This document shows positions 22,096 through 30,935 of a stretch of DNA of 46,565 bases, one piece after another. The DNA comes from Pseudomonadota bacterium. Lineage in GTDB: Bacteria; Pseudomonadota; Gammaproteobacteria; Burkholderiales; Ferrovaceae. How positions within the stretch are numbered: the stretch's first letter is position 1; every line of letters begins with the position of its first letter. The translations under genes and the position numbers were made by a program. The stretch lies in NCBI GenBank assembly GCA_021796835.1, contig JAKABO010000018.1, forward strand, positions 1-46,565, given 5' to 3'. The notes beneath the pieces are model-generated. The model ran no database searches, was not told the origin of the DNA, and was given only the letters and a program-made list of their open reading frames with translations.

Positions 22096-24048
22096 ATGGT
22101 CCCGGAACTTGGACATTATTCACTGATACTGGCATTGACCCTCGCCATGGGCATGGCGACTTTTTCCCTGGTGGGCGCGCAGCGTGGCGTGGCTTCATGG
22201 ATCGGTTTGTCGCGCCCGCTTGCCCTGACCCTGTTGCTGGCCATGGCCGTTTCCTTCGGTTGTCTGGCATGGTCCTTCGTGCACAACGATTTCTCGGTGC
22301 TTTATGTGGCACAGCACTCCAATTCGAAGTTGCCGGTGCAGTACCAGTTTTCTGCCGTGTGGGGGGGGCATGAAGGTTCATTGTTGCTGTGGGTGCTCTT
22401 GTTGAGTACCTGGAGCGCCGCCGTCGCCCTTTTTTCCCGCCGTCTCCCCGATCCCGTGGTGGCCCGTGCGCTGGGCGTTCTGGGCCTGGTCATCACGGGG
22501 TTCCTGCTCTTCATCCTGCTGACTTCCAATCCTTTCGACCGTCTTTTCCCGGCCGCTCTGGAAGGGCGGGATCTCAACCCGCTCCTGCAGGATCCTGGAC
22601 TGGTGTACCACCCACCCATGCTGTACATGGGCTATGTGGGGTTTTCGGTGGCGTTCGCCTTTGCCTTGTCCGCGCTGATTTCAGGAAAACTGGATGCCAC
22701 CTGGGCGCGTTGGTCCCGTCCCTGGACCTTGGCAGCCTGGGTATTTCTGACTCTGGGGATCTGTTTTGGCTCGCGCTGGGCCTATTATGAACTGGGTTGG
22801 GGGGGGTGGTGGTTCTGGGATCCGGTGGAAAATGCCTCCTTCATGCCCTGGCTGGTAGGCACGGCCCTCATTCACTCCCTGGTGGTCACGGAAAAACGCG
22901 GCGCCTTCAAGCGGTGGACGGTATTGCTGGCCATTGCCGCTTTTTCGCTCTCGCTGGTGGGAACCTTCATTGTCCGTTCCGGTGTGCTGAATTCAGTTCA
23001 TGCCTTTGCCTCGGACCCCAAGCGCGGGATCTTCGTCCTGCTTTTCCTCTCCCTGGTGATTGGCGGTTCTCTGACCCTGTTCGCCTGGCGCGCGCCTGCA
23101 GTGGGCGAGGGAGGACGCTTCCAGCTGGTCTCCCGCGAATCCTTTCTTCTGCTCAACAACGTCCTGCTGGCCGTGGCGGCGGCGGCGGTGTTGTTGGGCA
23201 CCATCTACCCCATGGTGATCGATGCCCTGGGGATGGGCAAGTTGTCCGTCGGCCCGCCGTACTTCAATACGGTGTTCGTGCCCCTCATGATTCCCCTGTT
23301 GCTGATTCTGCCCATCGGAACGCTGGCGCACTGGAAGCGTGCGAATTTGAAGGATATTCTGCGCGAGGTGCGGCCCGATATGGTCATCGCTCTGGTGGTG
23401 GGCATCGTGGTCCCCTTTCTGATGGGGGCATTCAGTCTGCTCTCGGCCCTGGGGATTGCCACGGCAGCCTGGCTGGCCACCAGCATCGTCCGTCAGGTAT
23501 GGTCCTGGCGCCGCCTCAAAACGATTCCGCGCTGGTTTATCGGCATGCAAACAGCGCATTTCGGCATGGCGGTTTTCGTGGTGGGCGTGACCCTGATCAA
23601 GGGTTATGAAATCGAACGGGATGTGCGCATGGGGCCGGGGGATACCCTGACGCTCAAGGGAACGACCTTCCGTCTGGTGGGGGTCGAGCCGGTACCCGGA
23701 CCCAACTACAGCGCCTTGCGCGGCGCGGTGACCTATAGCGAAAACGGCAAGGTGGAAGGATTGCTGGAGCCTGAAAAACGGACCTACTTTTCTTCGCCCA
23801 TGCCCATGACCGAAGCCGCCATTCATTCCACGATTTCCCGCGATCTGTACGTTTCCCTGGGCGAACCCCTGGATAATGGCGCGTGGAGCGTGCGTATCTA
23901 TTACAAGCCCTTCGTCAACTGGATCTGGGCGGGTTGTGTTCTGATGGCCCTGGGGGGCGCAGTGGCGGCGTCGGATCGCCGTTATCGCGTACAGATCAAG
24001 GCCGCCGCGCAGCAAGAACGGGCAGTGCCGCACGAGGTGACCGTATGA
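22096..24048 (+). CDS. ccmF: Cytochrome c maturation protein CcmF (heme lyase)
   Basis: CcmF is the multi-pass membrane subunit of the heme lyase that attaches heme from holo-CcmE to apocytochrome c. The 650-residue protein has many transmembrane helices and the heme-binding tryptophan-rich WWFWDPVENASFMPWL segment near residues 235-250. PPMLYMGYVG and GAWSVRIYYKPFVNWIW are further family signatures. ATG 22096 follows GGGAG; a TTG at 22084 is in frame but poorer. It opens the ccm operon and its stop overlaps ccmG (ATGA). Confidence 0.96.
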   Translation: MVPELGHYSLILALTLAMGMATFSLVGAQRGVASWIGLSRPLALTLLLAMAVSFGCLAWSFVHNDFSVLYVAQHSNSKLPVQYQFSAVWGGHEGSLLLWVLLLSTWSAAVALFSRRLPDPVVARALGVLGLVITGFLLFILLTSNPFDRLFPAALEGRDLNPLLQDPGLVYHPPMLYMGYVGFSVAFAFALSALISGKLDATWARWSRPWTLAAWVFLTLGICFGSRWAYYELGWGGWWFWDPVENASFMPWLVGTALIHSLVVTEKRGAFKRWTVLLAIAAFSLSLVGTFIVRSGVLNSVHAFASDPKRGIFVLLFLSLVIGGSLTLFAWRAPAVGEGGRFQLVSRESFLLLNNVLLAVAAAAVLLGTIYPMVIDALGMGKLSVGPPYFNTVFVPLMIPLLLILPIGTLAHWKRANLKDILREVRPDMVIALVVGIVVPFLMGAFSLLSALGIATAAWLATSIVRQVWSWRRLKTIPRWFIGMQTAHFGMAVFVVGVTLIKGYEIERDVRMGPGDTLTLKGTTFRLVGVEPVPGPNYSALRGAVTYSENGKVEGLLEPEKRTYFSSPMPMTEAAIHSTISRDLYVSLGEPLDNGAWSVRIYYKPFVNWIWAGCVLMALGGAVAASDRRYRVQIKAAAQQERAVPHEVTV

Positions 24049-24638
24049 CCGGAACGAATCCCGAGTCGGGCGTGCCCCACTCCGAACCCGCAGAGACCGG
24101 AAAGCCTGCGCGTTTCAATATCTGGTTCCTGGTTCCGTTGGGCGTATTCGTGGGCCTGGCATTGTTCATGGGGTTTGGTCTGCAGCATGATCCCCATGAA
24201 GTGCCATCGCCTTTCATCGGCAAACCTGCGCCGAATTTTCGTTTGCCGCTTCTGGAAGGGGAGGGAACTTTCTCTCCGGCGGATTACCGAGGCAAGGTTT
24301 GGATGCTCAACGTCTGGGCTTCCTGGTGCGTGTCCTGTCGCGAAGAACACCCGGTTCTGTTGAAATATGCCCGCCTTCACCAGGTCCCTCTGGTGGGACT
24401 GGACTACAAGGATGATCCTGAGGCCGGGCGCAAGTGGGTGGATCAGTATGGCAATCCCTATACCTTGACTGCCATGGATCAGGATGGACGGGTGGGAATC
24501 GATTATGGGGTCTACGGCGTACCTGAAACCTATGTCATCGACCGCAATGGTGTGATCCGTTACAAGCAGATCGGGCCGATCACGGCAGATGCCCTGCAGA
24601 AAACCTTGCTGCCCCTACTGGAGGAATTGCAGAAATGA
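24045..24638 (+). CDS. ccmG: Thiol:disulfide interchange protein CcmG (DsbE)
   Basis: CcmG is a membrane-anchored periplasmic thioredoxin that reduces the CXXCH motif of apocytochrome c before heme attachment. The 197-residue protein has one N-terminal transmembrane helix (about residues 27-46) and the active site WASWCVSCREEHP around residue 93. GVYGVPETYVID carries the cis-proline. It overlaps ccmF and ccmH by four bases each. Confidence 0.95.
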   Translation: MTGTNPESGVPHSEPAETGKPARFNIWFLVPLGVFVGLALFMGFGLQHDPHEVPSPFIGKPAPNFRLPLLEGEGTFSPADYRGKVWMLNVWASWCVSCREEHPVLLKYARLHQVPLVGLDYKDDPEAGRKWVDQYGNPYTLTAMDQDGRVGIDYGVYGVPETYVIDRNGVIRYKQIGPITADALQKTLLPLLEELQK

Positions 24639-25123
24639 GCGGCGTGAAATGGCACAAATTCCTTCCTGTCCTGCTGCTGGGGGTGGGGTTGATGGGTCCA
24701 TGGGGGGGTTCCCACGCTGAAGAAGCCAGGCCTCTGGCGGATGATCCCGCCGTGGAAAAGCGCATGTTGGTGATCGCTGAGGATATGCGCTGCCTGGTGT
24801 GTCAGAACGAATCCCTGGCTGCATCCCAGGCTGATCTGGCCAAGGACCTGCGGCGCGAGATTCGTGATCAGATTCGTCAAGGCAAAACGGATCAGGAAGT
24901 GACGGACTACATGGTTGCCCGCTATGGAGATTTCGTGCGCTATCGTCCGCCCGTCAAACCTGTGACCTGGGCACTCTGGTTTGGTCCCTTCGTTCTCCTG
25001 CTGGGGGCGGTTGGACTTCTGGGCTGGGTGTTGCGCCGCAGGATTCTGCAACGATCTCCTGAAGCCCCCCTTTCTTCCGCACAAAAACAACAGATCGAGG
25101 CGCTCCTGCGCGACCAACCATGA
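24635..25123 (+). CDS. ccmH: Cytochrome c maturation protein CcmH (CcmH/NrfF family)
   Basis: CcmH handles the reduced apocytochrome c thiols in the heme lyase complex. This 162-residue protein has a signal peptide, the redox-active MRCLVCQNESLA motif (family LRC..CQ) and one C-terminal transmembrane helix (about 109-130). Its length matches the N-terminal part of E. coli CcmH; the remaining C-terminal part is the separate CcmI here. Confidence 0.95.
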   Translation: MSGVKWHKFLPVLLLGVGLMGPWGGSHAEEARPLADDPAVEKRMLVIAEDMRCLVCQNESLAASQADLAKDLRREIRDQIRQGKTDQEVTDYMVARYGDFVRYRPPVKPVTWALWFGPFVLLLGAVGLLGWVLRRRILQRSPEAPLSSAQKQQIEALLRDQP

Positions 25124-26382
25124 CCGTATTCATTCTGGCGAGCGGGGGATTGACCCTGCTCATCCTGTGTTATCTCGTTTTTTCCCTGATTCGACAGAGG
25201 CAGGTCAGCGACCATCGCAGGGCGCTCAATGCGGCTGTCTATCGTGACCAGTTGCAGGAATTGGCCGCCGAGCACACTGACGGCAGTTTGGCCGACCAGG
25301 ATTATGACCAGGCGCGCGAAGAGGTGGAACGCCGTCTTCTGGAGGATACGACGGTCCTGCCGGAAGTGACGGATCGGGTGCATGGCCGCACGGCGGCACT
25401 GCTGTTGCTGGCGCTGATTCCCCTGACCAGCGTCGGCATGTACCTTTGGCGCGGGCACCCCGAAGCACTCAATCCCCAAACCTCGGAAATGGCTGCACCG
25501 GCGCAGCAAATGACCCCCGCCAAAATCAATGAGATGGTCAAGGCCCTGGCCGAGAAGCTGGCCAAAAATCCTGATAACCCGCAGGGCTGGGCCATGCTAG
25601 GACGTTCCTACATGAATCTGGATAAACCGGGTGAAGCGGTCAAGGCATTTGGCCATCTGAAGAAAGAAATGGCCAATGATCCGGAACTGATGGTGGACTA
25701 TGCCGAGGCACTGGCGGCGGATGCCCAGGTGCGGGGCGATGACAGGCAGATGATCGAGTCCAATACCTGGGTCATGAATGCCCTCAAAATGGAACCGGGT
25801 AATGGCAAGGGGCTCTTCATGGCGGGGAGTTTTGCCTACATCACCCAGCAGTACGCCCTGGCGGTATCCTTCTGGAGCAAGTTGATGCCCCTGCTGGATC
25901 CGAATTCCCAGGATGCCTCCTTTGTCCTGGAGCAACTCAACAAGGCACGGGCGCAACTCAAACTGGCGCCCGTGACTGCGGATTCCTTTGCGGGGCCGGA
26001 GGGACCGGTCAAGCCCCAGGCTCAAAAAGGGGCTGCAGCCAGCAGCATCAGTGGCGAAGTGACGCTCGATCCGGCTTTGAAGGACAAAATCAAGCCGGGA
26101 GAAACCCTGTTCATCTTTGCCAAGGCGGTACAAGGTCCTCCCATGCCTCTGGCGGTGATCCGGACCACGGTAGGGTCCTGGCCACTCAAATTCCAGTTGT
26201 CCGATGCACAGGCCATGAGTCCCCAGTTCAACCTGTCGTCTGTGGATCTGGTGCGGGTGGAAGTGCGTGTGACGCAATCCGGTAATCCCATGCCCTCCAG
26301 CGGTGATCTGTTCGGCGCGACCTTGCCGCTCAAACCGGGCGCGCACGGGGTGGAACTGGTGATTAACCAAGTGCAGCCCTGA
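25120..26382 (+). CDS. ccmI: Cytochrome c maturation protein CcmI
   Basis: CcmI is the apocytochrome c chaperone of the heme lyase complex. The 420-residue product has an N-terminal transmembrane helix, the conserved YRDQLQELAAEH...REEVERRLLED segment, a second transmembrane helix near residue 95, and periplasmic TPR repeats (NPDNPQGWAMLGRSYMNLDKP). A C-terminal beta-rich domain ends the protein. It overlaps ccmH by four bases and is 13 bases before ccmA. Confidence 0.93.
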   Translation: MTVFILASGGLTLLILCYLVFSLIRQRQVSDHRRALNAAVYRDQLQELAAEHTDGSLADQDYDQAREEVERRLLEDTTVLPEVTDRVHGRTAALLLLALIPLTSVGMYLWRGHPEALNPQTSEMAAPAQQMTPAKINEMVKALAEKLAKNPDNPQGWAMLGRSYMNLDKPGEAVKAFGHLKKEMANDPELMVDYAEALAADAQVRGDDRQMIESNTWVMNALKMEPGNGKGLFMAGSFAYITQQYALAVSFWSKLMPLLDPNSQDASFVLEQLNKARAQLKLAPVTADSFAGPEGPVKPQAQKGAAASSISGEVTLDPALKDKIKPGETLFIFAKAVQGPPMPLAVIRTTVGSWPLKFQLSDAQAMSPQFNLSSVDLVRVEVRVTQSGNPMPSSGDLFGATLPLKPGAHGVELVINQVQP

Positions 26383-26395
26383 GCCGGGAACGGTC

Positions 26396-27001
26396 ATGCT
26401 TGCTGTGGCACAACTGACCTGTCAGCGTGGCGAGCGCACCCTTTTCTCGGGGCTATCCTTCACCTTGCCGGAAGGGCAATGGATCCAGATCCAGGGCCCC
26501 AACGGGGCGGGCAAGACCACGTTGCTGCGGGTTTTGGCAGGGCTCGTTCAGCCTCGGGAGGGGACTTTGACCTGGCAGGGTCAGGCCGTGCAGGAATGCC
26601 GTGCCGAATGGCAGCGTGCTCTGCTCTACCTGGGGCATCATGCCGCACTCAAGGAGGAGTTGACCCCGCTGGAAAACCTGCGTTTCAGTCTCGGGCTGGA
26701 AGCCTTCCCAGTGGATGAGTCGGCCTTGATGGAAGCACTGCACCGTTTTGGTTTGCAGGAGCGGGAGCATCTTCCCGTCCGCTACCTTTCCGCAGGGCAA
26801 CGGCGACGGGTTTTGCTGGCACGTCTGCTCATTCGTCCGGCACAGGTCTGGATTCTCGATGAGCCGTATACGGCCCTCGATGTTCACGCGACCCAGTTTC
26901 TTTCCACGGTCATCGAGGATCATCTGGAACGGGGGGGCAGCGCGGTGCTCACCAGTCATCAAACCCTGGGTTTGCGCCCAGGCATGAGCATTGCGTTATG
27001 A
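26396..27001 (+). CDS. ccmA: Heme exporter ATP-binding protein CcmA
   Basis: CcmA is the ABC ATPase of the CcmABCDE machine that releases holo-CcmE. The 201-residue protein has Walker A GPNGAGKTTLLRVLAG, the signature LSAGQRRRVLLARLL and Walker B WILDEPYTALD. It follows ccmI by 13 bases, which fuses the FGHI and ABCDE halves into one apparent operon. Its stop overlaps the ccmB start. Confidence 0.95.
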   Translation: MLAVAQLTCQRGERTLFSGLSFTLPEGQWIQIQGPNGAGKTTLLRVLAGLVQPREGTLTWQGQAVQECRAEWQRALLYLGHHAALKEELTPLENLRFSLGLEAFPVDESALMEALHRFGLQEREHLPVRYLSAGQRRRVLLARLLIRPAQVWILDEPYTALDVHATQFLSTVIEDHLERGGSAVLTSHQTLGLRPGMSIAL

Positions 27002-27666
27002 TGACGGGGTTCTGGACCTCGATGAGGCGCGATCTGGTGCTGGCAACCCGGCACAAGAGTGAATGGCTGACGGCTCTGTTCTTTTTTGTCATGGTCACCA
27101 ACTTGCTGCCCCTGGGGGTTGGACCGGAAGTATCCCTGCTACGAAAAATTGCGCCGGGCGTTTTGTGGATTGGGGCATTGCTCTCTACTTTGCTGGGTCT
27201 GCAGCGCCTGTTTTCTTCGGATCACGCCGATGGGACCCTGGAACAAATGGCCCTTTCTCCGGTGCCCCTGGCCTGGTTGGTGGCAGGCAAAATGGTGACC
27301 CACTGGCTGGTCTGTGGTTTGCCCGTCGTGCTCATGGCGCCCCTGCTGGGCCTTCAGTTTGACCTGCCTTCCCGTTCACTGGGCATTCTGGTCTTGTCAC
27401 TTCTGCTCGGGACGCCTATCCTGTCGGCGGTGGGTGCTCTGGGTGCTGCACTGACGCTGGGTTTACGGGGTGGGGGCGCCCTCTTGTCGTTGCTCATTCT
27501 GCCGTTGTACATTCCTGCTTTGATCTTTGGCGCTGGAGCCGTGGAAGCGGATATGGCTGGCATCAGTCCGCAGGGACATTTATCCTTGCTGGGAGCCCTG
27601 CTGGTTCTGAGCGTGTTTTTTTCCCCCTGGGTGACATCCCTGGCGTTACGTATTGCACTGGAGTAA
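26998..27666 (+). CDS. ccmB: Heme exporter membrane protein CcmB
   Basis: CcmB is the six-helix membrane subunit pairing with CcmA. The 222-residue protein shows hydrophobic segments throughout and the family patterns RKIAPGVLWIGALLSTLLGL, DGTLEQ and LILPLYIPALIFG. Its ATG overlaps the ccmA stop (ATGA), with a second ATG directly after. Confidence 0.94.
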   Translation: MMTGFWTSMRRDLVLATRHKSEWLTALFFFVMVTNLLPLGVGPEVSLLRKIAPGVLWIGALLSTLLGLQRLFSSDHADGTLEQMALSPVPLAWLVAGKMVTHWLVCGLPVVLMAPLLGLQFDLPSRSLGILVLSLLLGTPILSAVGALGAALTLGLRGGGALLSLLILPLYIPALIFGAGAVEADMAGISPQGHLSLLGALLVLSVFFSPWVTSLALRIALE

Positions 27667-27674
27667 GGTTTCCC

Positions 27675-28418
27675 ATGAGCAACTCGGTCATCAACTGGTT
27701 CAAATATGCCTCTCCTGCCACGTTTTATCCCCTGGCAGGACGTTTGATTCCCTGGTTCTCCGGGCTGGCGGTTTTGTTGATTGCCTGGGGATTGTGGATC
27801 GGACTGTTTGTGGCCCCCACCGACGCACAACAGAGCGAGGGGTACCGCATCATTTTTGTCCATGTGCCAGCCAGCTGGCTGTCCATGTTCATTTATTGTG
27901 TCATGGCGTTCTGGTCCGCTCTGGGCCTGGCTTTCAATACCCGTTTGTCCGGCATGCTGACCGCAGCCCTGGCGCCCACCGGTGCTCTTTTTGCCTTTCT
28001 TTCCCTGTGGACGGGCGCCCTCTGGGGTAAGCCCATGTGGGGGGCCTGGTGGGTTTGGGATGCGCGCCTCACGTCACAGTTGATCCTGTTTTTTCTGTAT
28101 CTGGGCTTCATCGCCCTGCAGTCGGCGATCGATGATCCGCGTCGGGCCGACCGGGCGGGAGCATTGCTGGCTTTGGTCGGTGTGGTCAATGTTCCGATCA
28201 TCTATTTTTCGGTGCAATGGTGGAATACCCTGCACCAGGGCGCTTCGGTATCTCTGACCAAGGCCCCCAGCATGGCACATGTCATGCTGGAAGGCATGCT
28301 GATCATGGCATTGGGATTCTGGTCCTACGCCATTGCCGTAGTTTTGACGCGGGTCCGGTGTATCATTCTGGAACGGGAGTTGACAAGCGAATGGGTGAAA
28401 CGTAATGCAGTGGACTAG
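27675..28418 (+). CDS. ccmC: Heme exporter membrane protein CcmC
   Basis: CcmC binds heme at the periplasmic face and loads it covalently on to CcmE. The 247-residue protein has six transmembrane helices and the tryptophan-rich heme loop GKPMWGAWWVWDARLTS. Conserved heme-ligand histidines are visible in FVHVPASW and WWNTLHQG. The C-terminus overlaps ccmD by 14 bases. Confidence 0.96.
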   Translation: MSNSVINWFKYASPATFYPLAGRLIPWFSGLAVLLIAWGLWIGLFVAPTDAQQSEGYRIIFVHVPASWLSMFIYCVMAFWSALGLAFNTRLSGMLTAALAPTGALFAFLSLWTGALWGKPMWGAWWVWDARLTSQLILFFLYLGFIALQSAIDDPRRADRAGALLALVGVVNVPIIYFSVQWWNTLHQGASVSLTKAPSMAHVMLEGMLIMALGFWSYAIAVVLTRVRCIILERELTSEWVKRNAVD

Positions 28419-28572
28419 TTTGCAGGATTTTCTGACCATGCGTGGGTATGGTCTTTATGTATGGGGCAGCTTCGGGGCCTGCGCCTTGGGCATGGTCATC
28501 GAGCCGCTGTGGGTGCGCCAGCGTTTGCGCACCATCCAGTCTCGTTTGCCCAAGCGGGAGTTGAAGGGATGA
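28405..28572 (+). CDS. ccmD: Heme exporter protein CcmD (55 residues)
   Basis: This very short gene lies between ccmC and ccmE in the expected position. The product begins [20 protein letters not shown] and continues with one transmembrane helix and a basic tail ([18 protein letters not shown]). M.GYG.YVW is the CcmD signature. CcmD keeps CcmE associated with CcmABC. It overlaps ccmC by 14 bases and ccmE by four bases. Confidence 0.9.
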   Translation: MQWTSLQDFLTMRGYGLYVWGSFGACALGMVIEPLWVRQRLRTIQSRLPKRELKG

Positions 28573-29006
28573 AACCGCGTCATAAACGTCTGGCGTTGAT
28601 TTTCGGGGCGGTGGTGGTGCTTGGGGTGGCCGTGGCTCTGGTTCTCAATGCATTTCGCAGCAATCTGGTTTTTTTCTATACGCCCACTCAGATCGTGCGC
28701 GGAGAAGCACCGAAAGATCGGGCTTTTCGCATTGGCGGTCTGGTCAAGGCGGGGTCCTTGCAGCGGCATGACCTCGTGGCCCACTTCATTGTCACGGATA
28801 CCGTCAATGAAATCGCGGTTTCCTACCGGGGCATCCTGCCTGACTTGTTCAAGGAAGGACGCGGCGTGGTGGCAGAAGGAAATCTGGGTAACGGGCAGTT
28901 TGTGGCCACCGAAGTATTAGCCAAGCATGACGAGAATTACATGCCACCCGAGGCCAAGGCTGCCGTGGATCAGGCACAGAAAGCGGCGCGAACCCTGCAG
29001 AAGTAG
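28569..29006 (+). CDS. ccmE: Heme chaperone CcmE
   Basis: CcmE is the membrane-anchored periplasmic chaperone that carries heme covalently to the lyase. The 145-residue protein has one N-terminal transmembrane helix, a beta-barrel ([12 protein letters not shown]) and the heme-binding motif [12 protein letters not shown], containing the histidine and tyrosine of HxxxY. The start is ATG 28569, overlapping the ccmD stop; a longer in-frame reading would lie inside ccmD. It is the last ccm gene and ends one base from the convergent regulator gene. Confidence 0.95.
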   Translation: MKPRHKRLALIFGAVVVLGVAVALVLNAFRSNLVFFYTPTQIVRGEAPKDRAFRIGGLVKAGSLQRHDLVAHFIVTDTVNEIAVSYRGILPDLFKEGRGVVAEGNLGNGQFVATEVLAKHDENYMPPEAKAAVDQAQKAARTLQK

Positions 29007-29007
29007 G

Positions 29008-29673
29008 TCAGTCGAGGTGGTATTGCTGGGCGAACATGACCAGCGCAGCACGGCCATGCAGATGCAGTTTCTGGTAGATGCGTGAAAGCCGGTTGCGCAA
29101 GGTGGATTCCTGAATGCCCAGCCATTCGCCCAGAGCCAGCGCTTTGGCTTCCGGGTGATGGACGATCAGACGAATCAGTTCCTTTTCCTTGGTGCTCAAC
29201 TCGGAAATTCTGGATGAATTTTTGTCTGACTTTTGCGCCACGGATGAGAAAGCCTTGGTGAGAAGCCGCTCACGCAGGCGTGCCGGTACCCAGAGATGCT
29301 GCTGGGATACGGCATGGAGTGCCCCCAGAATGGAACCAAGGGGCTCGGAAACATGGACGATCCCCAATACCCCCTGTTGAATTTGTGCTTCCAGTCCCTT
29401 GAGTTCGTCAGACTGGGTCAACAGGATCAGTTCGACGTGATGTTCGGCCAGATGCGTGGATAGCGTGGGGAGGATGGACAGGGAAGCGTCGTCCAGGATC
29501 ACGATTTTTGGGTGTTGTCGTTCCAGTTCTCGAAAGAGACTGGTTGTCGTGGGCGGGTGCCCGCCCAGCCACAGAAAGTTGCCCGGATGATTGGTCAGCA
29601 GGGCGTTCAAGCCCGCCAAGACCAGTTGATGACAGGTAATGGCAAAGACGCGGATGCATGAATCTGGACGCAT
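29008..29673 (-). CDS. NarL/FixJ-type regulator with a degenerate receiver domain
   Basis: The C-terminal 65 residues form a LuxR-type helix-turn-helix (LSTKEKELIRLIVHHPEAKALA, then LGIQESTLRNRLSRIYQKLHLHGRAAL). The N-terminal 120 residues look like a response-regulator receiver in which the usual acidic pair is replaced (CIRVFAITCHQLV) and the conserved lysine is not evident (VHVSEP); only PKIVILDD keeps an aspartate. It may be phosphorylation-independent. From ATG 29673 it is 221 residues. No good ribosome site precedes that ATG; see the site at 29698-29715. It lies convergent to ccm and divergent from the che operon. Confidence 0.8.
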   Translation of the reverse strand: MRPDSCIRVFAITCHQLVLAGLNALLTNHPGNFLWLGGHPPTTTSLFRELERQHPKIVILDDASLSILPTLSTHLAEHHVELILLTQSDELKGLEAQIQQGVLGIVHVSEPLGSILGALHAVSQQHLWVPARLRERLLTKAFSSVAQKSDKNSSRISELSTKEKELIRLIVHHPEAKALALGEWLGIQESTLRNRLSRIYQKLHLHGRAALVMFAQQYHLD

Positions 29674-29697
29674 GGTGTTGGCGCGGAGAAAAAAGGG

Positions 29698-29715
29698 AAT
29701 GATAGGGACCTCCTT
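29698..29715 (-). promoter_or_regulatory. Strong Shine-Dalgarno with a possible non-canonical ATT/ATC start for the NarL-type regulator
   Basis: On the minus strand AAGGAGG (29709-29715) is followed after five bases by ATC (29701-29703) and after eight bases by ATT (29698-29700), both in frame with the regulator. The first ATG (29673) is 35 bases away from this site. Use of an AUU or AUC start, as known for infC, would add nine or ten residues. It may also be chance. Confidence 0.35.
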
Positions 29716-29859
29716 GCCTGGGTGACGAAAAATTCTGTTCGTTATGTAATGATCGTGAACTCCTGCTGCCGGGGTTTTCGGCACCCGGGATCATCAGGCT
29801 AGAAAAACAACTTTGGAACTGTTACAGTGGTCCCCCGAGTACGTTTCACTGGAGTCGGG

Positions 29860-30507
29860 ATGGAGTGTCAGGATCATGAGGAAGTTCGGAAACCCGGGAC
29901 CGGGTGCAGAGAACCCGCGTCTGCGGGCGAGAAAGGATCTGCCGTGGTGACCGGTGCCACGGTGCGTTTGGTCGGAGACAGTCAGGCCCCCGTGGATCAG
30001 GCGTTCAATGCCCTGCAGCGCGATTTGACCCAGGTGGATGCGCTCCTGAAGGATGCCGTGGGTCAGTTGATGGAAAGTTTATTGCGCCTGCAATCCCTGA
30101 TGCAGGAACAGCAGAAGATCATCGGGCTGGCAGTGTCTGAGGAGGGAAATCAGGACGGGAATCCAGCCCCGGGCAGGGAAAGTTTCCGGCAGGTCGTGAA
30201 GCATCAGACCGAGTTCAATGGACGCATTGAAGACGCCGTGTTTCAGGCGGTGACCTCCCTGCAGTTTCAGGATATGGTGACCCAGTTGGTGGACAATATC
30301 CAGATTCGGCTGAGTGCGTTACGAGACATACATCAGTTGATTGCCCACCAGGCCGGGTCGGAGCATTCTGCTTCCCAACGGGCCGATGAGGCGTTGGTCC
30401 AGACGATTTCAAGTCTCGAACGAAAACTGGCAGCGTTGCGCGAATGTCAGGTGCGTAAGCCGGTGAGACAGGCCGACATGGCCTCAGGTGAAATTGAACT
30501 GTTTTAG
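29860..30507 (+). CDS. cheZ: CheZ-like CheY-P phosphatase
   Basis: This 215-residue, mainly helical protein has SLQFQDMVTQLVDNIQIRL, in which Asp 138 and Gln 142 are placed like the phosphatase residues Asp 143 and Gln 147 of E. coli CheZ (QDFQDLTGQV). It would end the CheY signal. Its C-terminus, GEIELF, differs from the classical CheZ tail but may still be a CheY-binding peptide. ATG 29860 has GGAG five bases upstream. It opens the che operon, 25 bases before cheY. Confidence 0.75.
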   Translation: MECQDHEEVRKPGTGCREPASAGEKGSAVVTGATVRLVGDSQAPVDQAFNALQRDLTQVDALLKDAVGQLMESLLRLQSLMQEQQKIIGLAVSEEGNQDGNPAPGRESFRQVVKHQTEFNGRIEDAVFQAVTSLQFQDMVTQLVDNIQIRLSALRDIHQLIAHQAGSEHSASQRADEALVQTISSLERKLAALRECQVRKPVRQADMASGEIELF

Positions 30508-30532
30508 AATCGATGGTTGAGGAGAAGATGAA

Positions 30533-30898
30533 GTGGCCAAAAGTATACTGACGGTGGATGACTCTGCCTCCATGCGGCAAATGGTCGGTTTTACCTTGAG
30601 AGGGGCAGGATATGATGTCATCGAAGCGGAAGATGGCCAGGAAGGGCTGGACAAGGCCCGTCAAATGGTGGTGGATCTGGTATTGACGGACCAGAATATG
30701 CCGAAGATGGATGGCCTGACCCTGATAAAAACCCTGCGCATGTTGCCAGCGTACCAGACTGTTCCTATTTTGATGTTGACCACGGAGTCCAGTGACTCCA
30801 TGAAATCTCAAGGTCGTGCTGCCGGGGCAACGGGGTGGTTGGTCAAGCCCTTTGATCCCCAAAAATTGTTGGAAGTGGTTAGAAAATGTATCGGGTGA
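30533..30898 (+). CDS. cheY: Chemotaxis response regulator CheY
   Basis: This 121-residue single receiver domain starts at GTG 30533 with GAGGAGA seven bases upstream. It has the acidic pair in LTVDDSASMRQMV, the phosphorylation aspartate in VLTDQNMPKMDG, the threonine in MLTTESS and the lysine in WLVKPF. Phospho-CheY would bind the flagellar switch, whose genes are not in the window. Confidence 0.93.
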   Translation: MAKSILTVDDSASMRQMVGFTLRGAGYDVIEAEDGQEGLDKARQMVVDLVLTDQNMPKMDGLTLIKTLRMLPAYQTVPILMLTTESSDSMKSQGRAAGATGWLVKPFDPQKLLEVVRKCIG

Positions 30899-30935
30899 TC
30901 CGAACCGTTTTCAAACTCTGATCCAGGTTCCCTTT

